From positions 1-64,000 of the forward strand of contig NZ_AGTR01000027.1 in the NCBI RefSeq assembly GCF_000235625.1: 64,000 nt of DNA. Reading direction: 5' to 3'. Position 1 is the stretch's first letter. Each line of letters begins with the position of its first letter. A program made the translations under genes and the position numbers. The stretch comes from Marinobacter manganoxydans MnI7-9 (GTDB taxonomy: Bacteria; Pseudomonadota; Gammaproteobacteria; Pseudomonadales; Oleiphilaceae). The notes beneath the pieces were generated by a model, which saw only the letters and a list, made by a program, of their open reading frames with translations, did no database searches and had not been told where the DNA came from. Positions 42,568 through 51,562 of this stretch are shown here, piece by piece.

Positions 42568-45176
42568 GCTGCACCTTCCGATTGCAGGAAATCTTCCGCA
42601 AACCGCTGCAACACACCACCTGCGCTGTAGATAGACACTTCCTCAGCGGTATCCAGGCGGCAGACAACCGGAATGCGCTCGGTGCTGCCGTTCTTGCGAT
42701 GGATGACCAGCGTGAGCTCGGCACGGGGCGCCGGGGTGCCTTCCACGTCGTAGGTTTCGGTGCCGTCGATGGCAAGGGTGTTGCGGGTGGTGCCTTCTTC
42801 GAACTGCAGGGGCATCACGCCCATACCGATCAGGTTGGTGCGGTGAATCCGCTCGAAACCTTCAGCCACGATGGCTTCGACACCGGCCAGGGCAACGCCC
42901 TTGGCGGCCCAGTCACGGGAGGAGCCCTGCCCGTAGTCGGCACCGGCGATGATGATCAGTGGCTGCTTGCGCTCCATGTAGGTTTCGATGGCTTCCCACA
43001 TGCGGACAACCTTGCCTTCCGGCTCGATGCGGGCCAGGGAGCCCTGCTTCACGTTGCCGTTCTCATCCCGGACCATTTCGTTGAACAGTTTCGGGTTGGC
43101 GAAAGTGGCACGCTGGGCGGTCAGATGGTCGCCACGGTGGGTGGCGTAGGAGTTAAAGTCTTCCTCCGGCACACCCATCTTGTGCAGGTATTCACCGGCT
43201 GCGCTGTTCATCATGATCGCGTTGGAGGGCGACAGATGGTCGGTGGTGATGTTGTCCGGCAACACCGCCAGCGGGCGCATGCCCTTGAGGGTTTTCTCAC
43301 CCACCATGCCGCCTTCCCAGTACGGTGGGCGACGGATGTAGGTGCTCTGGGGGCGCCAGTCGTACAGCGGGTTGGTGTTGGCCTGGGCATCCCGGGTGAT
43401 GTCGAACATCGGGATGTAGGTGCTGCGGAACTGTTCCGGCTTAACGCTGGATTTCACGATGGCATCAATTTCCGCATCGTCCGGCCAGATGTCCTTCAGG
43501 GTGACGGGGTTGCCGTCTTTGTCGTAGCCCAGGGCATCTTTTTCGATGTCGAAACGGATGGTGCCTGCGATCGCATAGGCAACCACCAGCGGCGGCGACG
43601 CCAGGAACGCCTGTTTGGCGTAGGGGTGAATCCGGCCGTCAAAGTTCCGGTTGCCCGAGAGCACCGCAGTGGAGAACAGATCGCGATCCATGATTTCCTG
43701 CGCGATCTTCGGATCCAGGGCGCCACTCATGCCGTTGCAGGTGGTGCAGGCGAAGGCCACGACACCAAAACCGAGCTGTTCCAGCTCCGGCAGCAGTTTG
43801 GCTTCTTCCAGGTACATCTTGACGGTTTTGGAACCCGGCGCCAGGGAGGTTTTTACCCAGGGCTTGCGGGTCAGCCCCAGCTTGTTGGCGTTGCGGGCGA
43901 TCAGGCCTGCAGCCACCATGTTGCGGGGGTTACTGGTGTTGGTGCAGCTGGTAATGGCGGCGATGATGCAGGCACCATCCGGCATCTTGCCCTCTTCCTG
44001 TTCCCACTCACCGGCAATGCCGCGCTCTGCCAGCTCGGAGGTGGGCAGGTGCGCATGGGGGTTAGACGGGCCAGCCAGGGTACGAGTCACCTTCGAAAGG
44101 TCGAACTTCAGCACGCGCTCGTATTCCGCGTTTTTCATGCTGTCGGCCCAGAGACCCGTCTCCTTGGCGAATTTCTCGACCAGGGCCACCTGATCGTCCT
44201 CGCGTCCGGTCAGCTTCAGGTAGTCGATGGTCTGGCCGTCGATGTAGAACATCGCTGCGGTGGCGCCATACTCCGGAGTCATGTTGGAGATGGTGGCACG
44301 GTCGCCCACGCTAAGGCTGTCGGCGCCCTCACCATAGAACTCCAGGTATGCGCCTACCACTTTCTCCTTGCGCAGGAACTCGGTGATGGCCAGGACCATA
44401 TCAGTGCTGGTGATACCCGGCTGCAGCTTGCCAGTCAGCTCTACACCAACGATATCCGGCAGGCGCATCATGGAGGCACGGCCGAGCATAACGCTCTCCG
44501 CTTCCAGGCCACCTACACCCACGGAAATAACGCCCAGGGCATCAACCATTGGCGTGTGGCTGTCAGTGCCAACACAGGTATCCGGGAAAGCTACGCGCTT
44601 TCCTTCCCCATCCGGCCGATTCTGAATCACCGGAGACATCTTCTCCAGGTTGATCTGGTGCATGATGCCGTTGCCGGGGGGAATCACGTCCACGTTCTTG
44701 AACGCAGTCTTGGTCCAGTTGATGAAGTGGAAACGGTCGTCGTTGCGGCGATCTTCGATTTGACGGTTCTTCTCGAACGCGTCTTTCTCAAAACCCGCGT
44801 GCTCAACGGCCAGGGAGTGATCCACGATCAGCTGGGTCGGAACCACCGGGTTGACCTTGGCGGGATCACCGCCCTTCTCGGCGATGGCGTCACGCAGACC
44901 CGCCAGATCCACCAGGGCAGTCTGGCCCAGGATGTCGTGGCATACCACGCGGGCCGGGTACCAGGGGAAATCCAGGTCGCGCTTGCGTTCGATCAGCTGT
45001 TTCAGGGAATCCGTCAGCACCTCAGGATCGCACCGGCGAACCAGTTGCTCAGCCAGGATCTTGGAGGTGTACGGGAGCTTGTCGTACGCGCCGGCCTGGA
45101 TGTCTTCCACGGCCTGGCGAGTATCGAAATAGTCCAGGTCGGTACCTGGCAGACTCTTGCGGTATTCAGTGTTCAT
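42564..45176 (-). CDS. acnD: Fe/S-dependent 2-methylcitrate dehydratase AcnD
   Basis: The 870-residue aconitase-family enzyme has the HTDSHTPMVDALGV segment, [4Fe-4S] ligand regions (AITSCTNTSNP and CTTCNGMSGALDPKIAQ) and the swivel domain with AGADYGQGSSRDWAAKG near residue 770. It dehydrates 2-methylcitrate to 2-methyl-trans-aconitate, which PrpF then isomerises. It overlaps prpC by four bases upstream and prpF by four downstream, so the three are translationally coupled. Confidence 0.94.
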   Translation of the reverse strand: MNTEYRKSLPGTDLDYFDTRQAVEDIQAGAYDKLPYTSKILAEQLVRRCDPEVLTDSLKQLIERKRDLDFPWYPARVVCHDILGQTALVDLAGLRDAIAEKGGDPAKVNPVVPTQLIVDHSLAVEHAGFEKDAFEKNRQIEDRRNDDRFHFINWTKTAFKNVDVIPPGNGIMHQINLEKMSPVIQNRPDGEGKRVAFPDTCVGTDSHTPMVDALGVISVGVGGLEAESVMLGRASMMRLPDIVGVELTGKLQPGITSTDMVLAITEFLRKEKVVGAYLEFYGEGADSLSVGDRATISNMTPEYGATAAMFYIDGQTIDYLKLTGREDDQVALVEKFAKETGLWADSMKNAEYERVLKFDLSKVTRTLAGPSNPHAHLPTSELAERGIAGEWEQEEGKMPDGACIIAAITSCTNTSNPRNMVAAGLIARNANKLGLTRKPWVKTSLAPGSKTVKMYLEEAKLLPELEQLGFGVVAFACTTCNGMSGALDPKIAQEIMDRDLFSTAVLSGNRNFDGRIHPYAKQAFLASPPLVVAYAIAGTIRFDIEKDALGYDKDGNPVTLKDIWPDDAEIDAIVKSSVKPEQFRSTYIPMFDITRDAQANTNPLYDWRPQSTYIRRPPYWEGGMVGEKTLKGMRPLAVLPDNITTDHLSPSNAIMMNSAAGEYLHKMGVPEEDFNSYATHRGDHLTAQRATFANPKLFNEMVRDENGNVKQGSLARIEPEGKVVRMWEAIETYMERKQPLIIIAGADYGQGSSRDWAAKGVALAGVEAIVAEGFERIHRTNLIGMGVMPLQFEEGTTRNTLAIDGTETYDVEGTPAPRAELTLVIHRKNGSTERIPVVCRLDTAEEVSIYSAGGVLQRFAEDFLQSEGAA

Positions 45177-46303
45177 GGCCGCTCCTCAATCGGAACCCAC
45201 TTGGCATCCGCCGGGCCGGTGTAATCGGCGCTTGGGCGAATGATGCGGTTGTTCTCACGCTGTTCTTTCACGTGGGCGGTCCAGCCGGATACCCGGGACA
45301 TCACGAAGATTGGGGTGAACAATTCGGTTGGAATGCCCATGAAGTGGTAGGCGGATGCGTGGAAGAAGTCCGCGTTGCAGAACAGCTTCTTCTCGCGCCA
45401 CATAACCGCTTCACAGCGCTCGGATACCGGATACAGCACGGTGTCGCCCACTTCTTCCGCCAGCTTCTTGGACCACTGCTTGATGATGGCGTTCCGCGGG
45501 TCGGACTCCTTATAAATCGCGTGACCGAAGCCCATGATCTTTTCTTTCCGCTCAAGCATGCCCATCAGGCCTTCTTCGGCCTCTTCCGGCGTCTTGAATT
45601 TCTGGATCAGGGCCATGGCCGCCTCGTTGGCCCCGCCGTGCAGAGGGCCGCGCAGCGAACCGATGGCACCGGTCACACAGCTGTGAATATCAGACAAAGT
45701 GGAGGCACACACGCGGGCGGTGAAGGTGGAGGCGTTGAATTCGTGCTCTGCGTACAGGATCAGCGACACGTTCATGACGCGCTCGTGGAGCTCGCTGGGT
45801 TTCTTGCCGTGCAGCAGCTCCAGGAAATGGCCACCGATGGAGTCCACGTCGCTCTCGGTTTCGATACGAACGCCTTCGTGGGCGAAGCGGTACCAGTAGG
45901 TGATGATAGAAGGGAACACCGCCAGCATGCGGTCGATCTTGTCGTCCTGCTCGCTAAAGTCTTCTTCGGTTTCCAGGTTGCCCAGCATGGAGCAGCCGGT
46001 ACGCATCACGTCCATCGGGTGCGCGTCTTTGGGGATCTGCTCAAGCACGGTTTTCAGGGCAGCCGGCAGGCCACGGAGGCTCTGGAGTTTTTTGGTGTAG
46101 GCATCCAGCTCCTGACGGTTCGGCAGTTTGCCCCGAAGCAGAAGGTAAGCGATTTCCTCAAACTGGGCCTTCTCTGCCAGATCTGCGATGTCGTAGCCAC
46201 GGTATGTCAGGCCGGCGCCGCTTTTGCCGACAGTGCACAGAGCCGTTTCGCCAGCTACCTGGCCACGGAGGCCTGCGCCACCTAGTTTTTTTGCTTCAGC
46301 CAT
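45173..46303 (-). CDS. prpC: 2-methylcitrate synthase PrpC
   Basis: The 376-residue citrate-synthase-family enzyme condenses propionyl-CoA with oxaloacetate. Conserved pieces include GLTYRGYDIADLAEKAQFEE, SLRGPLHGGANEAAM, MGFGHAIYKESDPRN and the substrate-binding DFFHASAYHFMGIPTELFTPIF with the catalytic His residues and Asp of the family. It lies second among the catabolic genes, after prpB, and overlaps acnD. The intergenic stretch from prpB carries a long GC-rich palindrome. Confidence 0.93.
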   Translation of the reverse strand: MAEAKKLGGAGLRGQVAGETALCTVGKSGAGLTYRGYDIADLAEKAQFEEIAYLLLRGKLPNRQELDAYTKKLQSLRGLPAALKTVLEQIPKDAHPMDVMRTGCSMLGNLETEEDFSEQDDKIDRMLAVFPSIITYWYRFAHEGVRIETESDVDSIGGHFLELLHGKKPSELHERVMNVSLILYAEHEFNASTFTARVCASTLSDIHSCVTGAIGSLRGPLHGGANEAAMALIQKFKTPEEAEEGLMGMLERKEKIMGFGHAIYKESDPRNAIIKQWSKKLAEEVGDTVLYPVSERCEAVMWREKKLFCNADFFHASAYHFMGIPTELFTPIFVMSRVSGWTAHVKEQRENNRIIRPSADYTGPADAKWVPIEERP

Positions 46304-46374
46304 TGTTGTCTCCCATCGTTATCTTGTTTGGGGTGTCGGATTACCCCTTGGGCCAATCCTGAATATTTGTGACT

Positions 46375-46481
46375 CCCCTCTCCCCGTGCGGGAGAGGGGC
46401 CGGGGGAGAGGGGAAGCTTCCGATTCTGCGGAGTGCTTCTCTACCCCCTCTCCCTGGCCCTCTCCCGCTAGGGGAGAGGGG
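46375..46481. repeat. REP-like GC-rich inverted repeat between prpB and prpC
   Basis: Two arms of about 38 bp (46375-46413 and 46445-46481), each built of CCCCTCTCCC/GGGAGAGGGG modules, are inverted copies of one another around a 31-bp loop. Each arm is itself palindromic. Such CCCTCTCCC palindromes recur between genes in many gammaproteobacteria and usually act as mRNA stabilisers or as mobile REP/BIME units. Confidence 0.8.
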
Positions 46482-46491
46482 ATAAATGCTG

Positions 46492-47379
46492 TCAGCCTTT
46501 GCTCTGCTGGAACAGCTGGTCCAGCTTCTGCTCGAAATCGTGGTAGTTCAGGAAATCGTACAGCTCCATACGGGTCTGCATCATATCGACCACGTCTTTC
46601 TGGTCGCCCTTCTCCAGGATGTTCTGGTAAACAGTCAGAGCGGCCTTGTTCATGGCGCGGAAGGCGCTGAGCGGGTACAGAACCATGTCGGCGCCGGCTT
46701 CGGCCAGTTCCTTGCGGTTGTATAGCGGTGTGGCACCAAATTCGGTGATGTTGGCCAGGATAGGCACGTCCAGGGCTTCGGAGAAGGCCTTGTAGTGATC
46801 AAGTTCCGTAACCGCTTCGGCAAAGATGCCGTCGGCGCCGGCTTCAATGCAGGCCTTGGCGCGTTCGATAGCGGCTTCGAGGCCCTCTTTCTGGAACGCG
46901 TCGGTACGGGCCATGATAAAAAAGTCTTTGTCTTCCCGGGCATCCACGGCGGCCTTGATGCGGTCGACCATCTCCTCCTGGGACACGATTTCCTTGTTCG
47001 GGCGGTGACCACAGCGTTTCTGGGCAACCTGGTCTTCGATGTGGACAGCGGCTGCACCAGCACGCTCCATCTCGCGGATGGTGCGGGCGATGTTGAAAGC
47101 GCCGCCCCAGCCGGTATCAATGTCGACCAGCAAAGGTACGTCGGTAGCTGCGGTAATCCGGCGAACGTCCTCAACCACATCGTTCATGGAGGTCATGCCC
47201 AGATCCGGCAAGCCGTAGGAGGCGTTAGCAACGCCGCCACCGGAAAGATAAATGGCCTGATGACCCACTTTATCGGCCATCATAGCGGCGTAGGCGTTGA
47301 TGGTGCCGACGATCTGCAAGGGCTGGTTGTCTTTGAGCGCCTTGCGGAAGCGGGCGCCGGGGCTGAGTTTGTTGGACAT
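46492..47379 (-). CDS. prpB: 2-methylisocitrate lyase PrpB
   Basis: The 295-residue enzyme of the isocitrate-lyase/PEP-mutase superfamily cleaves 2-methylisocitrate into pyruvate and succinate. The body contains [35 protein letters not shown], the metal and catalytic loop [20 protein letters not shown] and [17 protein letters not shown] ribosome binding site lies nine bases before the ATG, 17 bases downstream of the regulator gene's stop. It is the first catabolic gene of the operon. Confidence 0.94.
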   Translation of the reverse strand: MSNKLSPGARFRKALKDNQPLQIVGTINAYAAMMADKVGHQAIYLSGGGVANASYGLPDLGMTSMNDVVEDVRRITAATDVPLLVDIDTGWGGAFNIARTIREMERAGAAAVHIEDQVAQKRCGHRPNKEIVSQEEMVDRIKAAVDAREDKDFFIMARTDAFQKEGLEAAIERAKACIEAGADGIFAEAVTELDHYKAFSEALDVPILANITEFGATPLYNRKELAEAGADMVLYPLSAFRAMNKAALTVYQNILEKGDQKDVVDMMQTRMELYDFLNYHDFEQKLDQLFQQSKG

Positions 47380-47396
47380 GGTGTTGGCCTCTTTCG

Positions 47397-48077
47397 TTAA
47401 ATGGAGATGTCGCCTTCCTGGATCTTTTTCTCGATGTTCTGTCTTGCTGCGTTGATATGGCGTTTCATCAGAAATTCGGCGAGTTCCCCATCGCGCTGGG
47501 CGATGGCCTCGACGATACGGCGGTGTTCACCCAGGGCCCGCTGGGGGCGCCCGGTGGAGGTGCTGAGACGGTAACGGTACATCCGTACCATGTAATAAAG
47601 ATCACCCAGCAGCATCTGGGCAAGTTTGGTATTGCGGCTACCGGTGGCGATCCTGTGATGGAAGTCGTAATCCCCTTCGGCCTGGTAGTAGGCCTGGCCC
47701 TGAGCTTCATCGATCATGCGTTCGTGGGTGTCGAGGGTGGCCTGAAGGTCGGCAATTTCCTGGTCGGTCATGCGCTCGGCGGCCTGTCGAGCGGCCAGCC
47801 CCTCCATGACTTCGCGTATGCGGTAGAGCTCCATTAACTCGGACGCGCTGACTGAAACCACCTTGACGCCGGCGTGGGGGCGGCGCACCAGAAGCCCGCG
47901 GGATTCAAGGCGGCCCAGCGCTTCCCGAAGCGGGCCGCGGGTAAGATCGAACCGGGAACACAGCTCCAGTTCGCCGATTTTTTCGCCCGGCGCCAGTTCA
48001 CCTTTCACGATCGCCGTTTGCAGACAATCGAAGGCCTCATCGGCGCGGGTGTAGGTAGGAGACAGTAACTCAGACAT
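47397..48077 (-). CDS. GntR-family (FadR/FCD) regulator of the prp operon
   Basis: The 226-residue protein has an N-terminal winged helix-turn-helix ([37 protein letters not shown], residues about 30-66) and a C-terminal FCD ligand domain with the metal-binding His/Asp positions ([19 protein letters not shown]). It heads the prp operon and is most likely its propionate-metabolite-responsive repressor, replacing the sigma-54 activator PrpR of enterobacteria. TTGTNNACAA palindromes lie upstream, the nearest three bases from its own ATG, so autoregulation is expected. Confidence 0.88.
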   Translation of the reverse strand: MSELLSPTYTRADEAFDCLQTAIVKGELAPGEKIGELELCSRFDLTRGPLREALGRLESRGLLVRRPHAGVKVVSVSASELMELYRIREVMEGLAARQAAERMTDQEIADLQATLDTHERMIDEAQGQAYYQAEGDYDFHHRIATGSRNTKLAQMLLGDLYYMVRMYRYRLSTSTGRPQRALGEHRRIVEAIAQRDGELAEFLMKRHINAARQNIEKKIQEGDISI

Positions 48078-48080
48078 AGT

Positions 48081-48176
48081 TTGTCAACAAAACCCAGGTT
48101 ATTTTGAGCAAAGCTACGCCTGGGCGGACATATTGTCAACAATATTGGCTAAATTGACCCTTAGATTGTTTACAAT
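48081..48176 (-). promoter_or_regulatory. Three TTGTNNACAA operator-like palindromes upstream of the GntR gene
   Basis: Palindromes are seen at 48081-48090 (TTGTCAACAA), 48132-48143 (ATTGTCAACAAT) and 48165-48176 (ATTGTTTACAAT). They share the TTGT-NN-ACAA core typical of FadR/FCD-type GntR sites. The first overlaps the region of the ribosome binding site, the others fit promoter-proximal positions. They are the probable operators of the prp repressor. Confidence 0.75.
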
Positions 48177-48188
48177 AGCTGCAGTCAA

Positions 48189-49775
48189 TCAATAGAGCTG
48201 TCGTTCAGCGACCGGTGGCGGGGTGTACTGATAAAGCCAGGTTTCCGTAAGCGCCTGGCCGCCCAGCCTGAGGTACAGGCGGATATTAATGGGTTCAACC
48301 GAGTCGTCCGGCACCAGGTCAAACATGGCCCGGTAGCCATCGATTGCAGACAATGGTCTGGCGGACGTGATTTCGACCTCTCCCCTGCTCACACTGAAAA
48401 CCGGCTCCACATCCGCATCCTTGCCCAGCATCGCCAGCGCGCCGCCGGCGAAATCAACGGCAAAGCGCCGTGAAAAATAGGTCCGCTTCTGGCCCACGAC
48501 ACCGCCCAGCCCGGTCCTGGTTGCCTGCACCGTGGCTAACTCATAGGGCCGTAACGGCGCTTGCTCACCCCAGTGCAGACGGTAGCTGTAGAGGTATTCC
48601 CGGCCTGGCAACAGAGGTTCCTGCGGATGCCAGAAGGCGACAATGTTGTCGAAGGTTTCATCCACGGTAGGGATTTCCACCAAATCAACACTGCCCCGCC
48701 CCCAGTCTCCGCGGGGCTCCACCCAGAGGCTGGGCCTGCGATCGTAAAACACGCCATCATCCTGGTAGTGGTCGAAATCCCTGTCCCGCTGCAGCAGGCC
48801 AAAGCCAACGGGATTGTTATCCTGAAAAGTGTTGAACCGGAGATTGGCGGGATTCACCAGTGGCCGCCATAACCACTCGCCGTTGCCGTTGCAGATGGCC
48901 AGGCCGTCAGAATCGTGTATTTCCGGCCGCCAGTCGTAGCCCATGCGATCATCATTTTCGCCCACCTGGTACATGCTGGTCAGCGGTGCAATGCCCGCCC
49001 GGGTAATTTCTGTTCTCGGATAGAGTGCCGCATCCACATCCATGACCATGTTGCGCCCCGGGTCGAGCACAAACGAGTAGGCGCCGGTGGTACTGGGGGA
49101 GTCCAGCAGAGCCCATACCCTGAGTAGCTGGCTGCCCGAGGCCGGTTTCTCCAGCCAGAACTCGGAAAACCGGGGAAACTCTTCTTTACGATCCATGCCG
49201 GTATCAATGGCCAGCCCTCTGGCCGACAGGCCGTACTGCATCTCCGAGCCCACCGCGCGGAAATAACTGGCGCCCAAAAAGGCAGCCAGGTCCAGGGCGA
49301 AGTTGTTGTGGTAGTGAACGCGGAAACCGGCGTAGCCCAGATCTTCTGGCAGATCGCCAAGGCGCTGCTCTCCATTGTACCGGAACAGATCCTGGCGATA
49401 GGCCAGTTCAGTTGCCTCGCCATCAATGACTTCATGGATTCTGACGGGTTGCTGGAAGTACAGGCCAAGATGGAAGAGCTGGATCTGGAAAGCGGAATCG
49501 TCGTCGCGCCAGAGCGCCCGGTCGGACCTGAAGGCGATGGCCTGATAGTCATCCCAGGAAATGGATTTCAGTGATTGGGGCAATTCATCCTGATGAGAGA
49601 CATACGCCGCAGCGGCCAATGCCCGGGCCCGACCTTTGAGCCAGGCGTAGTTGAAGGCACGGGGACTGCTACCAGCAACTGGTTGGAGGCCGGCACCGTT
49701 CACCAGAGGCGACAGTGGTAACGCGCCGGCACTTACCAGTGCTCCGAGCCCCTTGATCAGCGTTCGTCTGTCCAT
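48189..49775 (-). CDS. opgD: Periplasmic glucan biosynthesis protein OpgD (MdoD)
   Basis: The start at 49775 (GGAGG nine bases upstream) gives a 528-residue protein with a twin-arginine signal (DRRTLIKGLGALVSAGA). The mature part matches the OpgG/OpgD family: FNYAWLKGRARALAAAAY, FHLGLYFQQPVRIHEV, VGSEMQYGLSARGLAIDTG, WRPLVNPANLRFNTFQDNNPVGFGLLQRDRDFDHYQDD. These periplasmic proteins shape osmoregulated periplasmic glucans. Tat export rather than Sec export points to OpgD, not OpgG. No glucosyltransferase opgH is in the window. It is divergent from galU, which makes the UDP-glucose precursor. Confidence 0.9.
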   Translation of the reverse strand: MDRRTLIKGLGALVSAGALPLSPLVNGAGLQPVAGSSPRAFNYAWLKGRARALAAAAYVSHQDELPQSLKSISWDDYQAIAFRSDRALWRDDDSAFQIQLFHLGLYFQQPVRIHEVIDGEATELAYRQDLFRYNGEQRLGDLPEDLGYAGFRVHYHNNFALDLAAFLGASYFRAVGSEMQYGLSARGLAIDTGMDRKEEFPRFSEFWLEKPASGSQLLRVWALLDSPSTTGAYSFVLDPGRNMVMDVDAALYPRTEITRAGIAPLTSMYQVGENDDRMGYDWRPEIHDSDGLAICNGNGEWLWRPLVNPANLRFNTFQDNNPVGFGLLQRDRDFDHYQDDGVFYDRRPSLWVEPRGDWGRGSVDLVEIPTVDETFDNIVAFWHPQEPLLPGREYLYSYRLHWGEQAPLRPYELATVQATRTGLGGVVGQKRTYFSRRFAVDFAGGALAMLGKDADVEPVFSVSRGEVEITSARPLSAIDGYRAMFDLVPDDSVEPINIRLYLRLGGQALTETWLYQYTPPPVAERQLY

Positions 49776-50158
49776 TGGTCTCGCCCCTCCTGTGCCGGGC
49801 CATAGATTGCCATAGAGAAGATCACGTGGACTATGTACGAACAATAAAAGGTAGAGAGCCTATCCGGGCAAGGAACCCACGCCGCCGGAAGCGCACCAAA
49901 ATAGTGCAATCAGGCAAGGAGGATCGCACTAAGAGACCTCTGATCAGAGAAATTTTTGGTGATGGTAAACCTGAAGAACCCTCCTCTAAAGGGCCATAGC
50001 TCTTTGCTAGAACGTACAATTTCCATCACGCCCCTGCATTTGTCGTTACAACTTGGGTAAACTCGGCACACTTTGTGATAGAACACTTGTTAATAGGCTT
50101 ACGCAAAGGCGTTAAGCAGCCCACAGGCCGTGAAACCGACCATCAAAGGACGAATAAT
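49776..50158. other. Divergent intergenic region between opgD and galU
   Basis: About 380 bp without a supported gene. A weak open frame at 49775-49999 (plus strand) is Arg/Lys-rich and lacks a ribosome binding site, so I do not call it. The region must hold the opgD and galU promoters. Confidence 0.5.
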
Positions 50159-50995
50159 ATGATCAAAAAATGCCTGTTTCCCGTCGCCGGCTACGGCACT
50201 CGTTTTCTTCCGGCAACCAAGGCGATGCCCAAAGAAATCCTGCCGGTGGTGAATAAACCCCTGGTTCAGTATGGCGTCGAGGAAGCCGCGGAGGCCGGTA
50301 TTCACGAGTTCGGTTTTGTGACCGGCCGGGGCAAACGGGCCATCGAGGACCATTTCGACATCAGCTACGAGCTTGAACATCAGATCGCTGGCTCTGGCAA
50401 GGAAGACCTGCTGACCTCAATCAGGGATCTGATCGACCACAACAGCTTCGCCTTTACCAGACAGAATGAAATGAAGGGCCTCGGCCACGCCATACTGACC
50501 GGCCGCAACCTTGTGGGCGACAGTCCCTTTGCGGTGGTGCTGGCTGATGACTTCTGCATTGGCCCCGAAGGTGAAGACGGCGTACTGGCGCAGATGGTCA
50601 AGCTCTATAACCAGTTCCGCTGCTCCATTGTTGCCATTGAAGAAGTGCCGGCCGACGAAACCCACAAGTACGGGGTGATTGCCGGTGAATCCATGAAAGA
50701 TGGTCTCTACCGGATCACCGATATGGTGGAAAAGCCGGCCCCGGAAGATGCCCCTAGCAACCTGGCGATTATTGGACGGTACATTCTCACGCCGGATATT
50801 TTCGACATTATAGAAAAGACCCCTGCGGGCAAAAACGGTGAAGTCCAGATTACCGATGCCCTTCTTGAGCAGGCGAAAAACGGTTGCGTGCTGGCCTATC
50901 AGTTCAAGGGTCGTCGGTTCGACTGCGGCAGCATTGATGGCTTTGTGGAAGCCACCAACTACGTCTACGAGAATATCTACAAGAAAGGCAAGTAA
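50159..50995 (+). CDS. galU: UTP-glucose-1-phosphate uridylyltransferase GalU
   Basis: The 278-residue enzyme makes UDP-glucose, the donor for exopolysaccharide and periplasmic glucan synthesis. The start at 50159 has AAAGGA eight bases upstream; a longer frame to 50075 lacks one. It begins MIKKCLFPVAGYGTRFLPATK, the nucleotide-binding signature, and has EILPVVNKPLVQYGVEEA and GLGHAILTGR, FAVVLADD and VEKP segments at the substrate site. It is close in context to OpgD and, more distantly, to the exopolysaccharide locus. Confidence 0.95.
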   Translation: MIKKCLFPVAGYGTRFLPATKAMPKEILPVVNKPLVQYGVEEAAEAGIHEFGFVTGRGKRAIEDHFDISYELEHQIAGSGKEDLLTSIRDLIDHNSFAFTRQNEMKGLGHAILTGRNLVGDSPFAVVLADDFCIGPEGEDGVLAQMVKLYNQFRCSIVAIEEVPADETHKYGVIAGESMKDGLYRITDMVEKPAPEDAPSNLAIIGRYILTPDIFDIIEKTPAGKNGEVQITDALLEQAKNGCVLAYQFKGRRFDCGSIDGFVEATNYVYENIYKKGK

Positions 50996-51011
50996 GGCAT
51001 CTTGGGCGGGA

Positions 51012-51254
51012 TCAGCTGCCCAGGATCTGAAGAATCATTCGCCGGTTTTCCGCGCTTGTCCTGCGGAACCGGCGAAGCAGTTCCACCTCTTCCCCGCTCA
51101 GCTCCACCTTTTCCAGCGCTTCCTCCAGCTCAGCCAGCGACTCCAGAAGCTCATCGCTCTTGTCCAGGGCAATACCGGGAAGCTCAAGTTGCCCATGGTC
51201 CTCGGGCTTCTCTGGCTCCCAGTGTTGAATGGGTTGCGCATGTTGCATGGCCAT
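51012..51254 (-). CDS. Small acidic protein of unknown function
   Basis: The 80-residue frame is strongly acidic in the middle (LLESLAELEEALEKVELSGEEVELL) with a basic C-terminal helix (RRFRRTSAENRRMILQILG), so it would form a coiled-coil-like helix pair. A GAGG lies just upstream of the first ATG (a second ATG two codons later has better spacing). It is convergent with galU and ends 16 bases after its stop. I do not recognise a family; amphipathic composition and the ribosome binding site favour a real small protein over a chance frame. Confidence 0.55.
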   Translation of the reverse strand: MAMQHAQPIQHWEPEKPEDHGQLELPGIALDKSDELLESLAELEEALEKVELSGEEVELLRRFRRTSAENRRMILQILGS

Positions 51255-51362
51255 TTACCTCGTCATTCAAATCGGGATACCCGTCCCGATAATGCCCTGC
51301 GAAGTGAATCAATCTGGAAATGTAACGTACATATAGCTTTGCACACAATCTGCCTATACTAA

Positions 51363-51538
51363 AGGAGCCTCTGAATGCCTCCGAAGCACCTCTGAAGAAC
51401 CCGGAGGGCGTACTCTGAGGACTTCACATGCTGTGTTGCAGCTCTTGCTAAGGGCTACGGCCATTAGCTGCGAACTGCGCCTTGCATCTGAAGCCCTCAG
51501 AGCACGCAGAGGCGCTCCGGAGGCATCCAGAGGCTCCT
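51363..51538. repeat. 176-bp imperfect palindrome (hairpin element)
   Basis: The arms AGGAGCCTCTG(A)ATGCCTCCG... and its inverted copy ending ...CAGAGGCTCCT pair over about 55 bp, interrupted by a 14-nt bulge (51396-51409) on the left arm; the pairing resumes as CGTACTCTGAGGACTTCA and continues towards a centre near 51450. Apart from the bulge there are six differences in the outer arms, five of them of one A-versus-G type. The element lies between galU/small gene and the RibD-like gene. It could be a MITE, a structured leader or a small RNA. Confidence 0.8.
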
Positions 51539-51562
51539 AGGCAACAACCAAACAGGCTATTT

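Noticed and set aside
41755-42630. Plus-strand open frame opposite prpF
   Set aside because: Shadow frame caused by codon bias in prpF.
42561-45224. Very long open frame (887 codons) on the plus strand opposite acnD
   Set aside because: It is the antisense shadow of acnD; low-complexity composition and no ribosome binding site or family, whereas acnD is unmistakable.
45272-46285. Plus-strand open frame opposite prpC
   Set aside because: Shadow of the high-GC prpC gene with no recognisable product.
46375-46481. CRISPR-like or tandem repeat array
   Set aside because: Only two inverted arms are present, without regular spacers; it is a REP-type palindrome.
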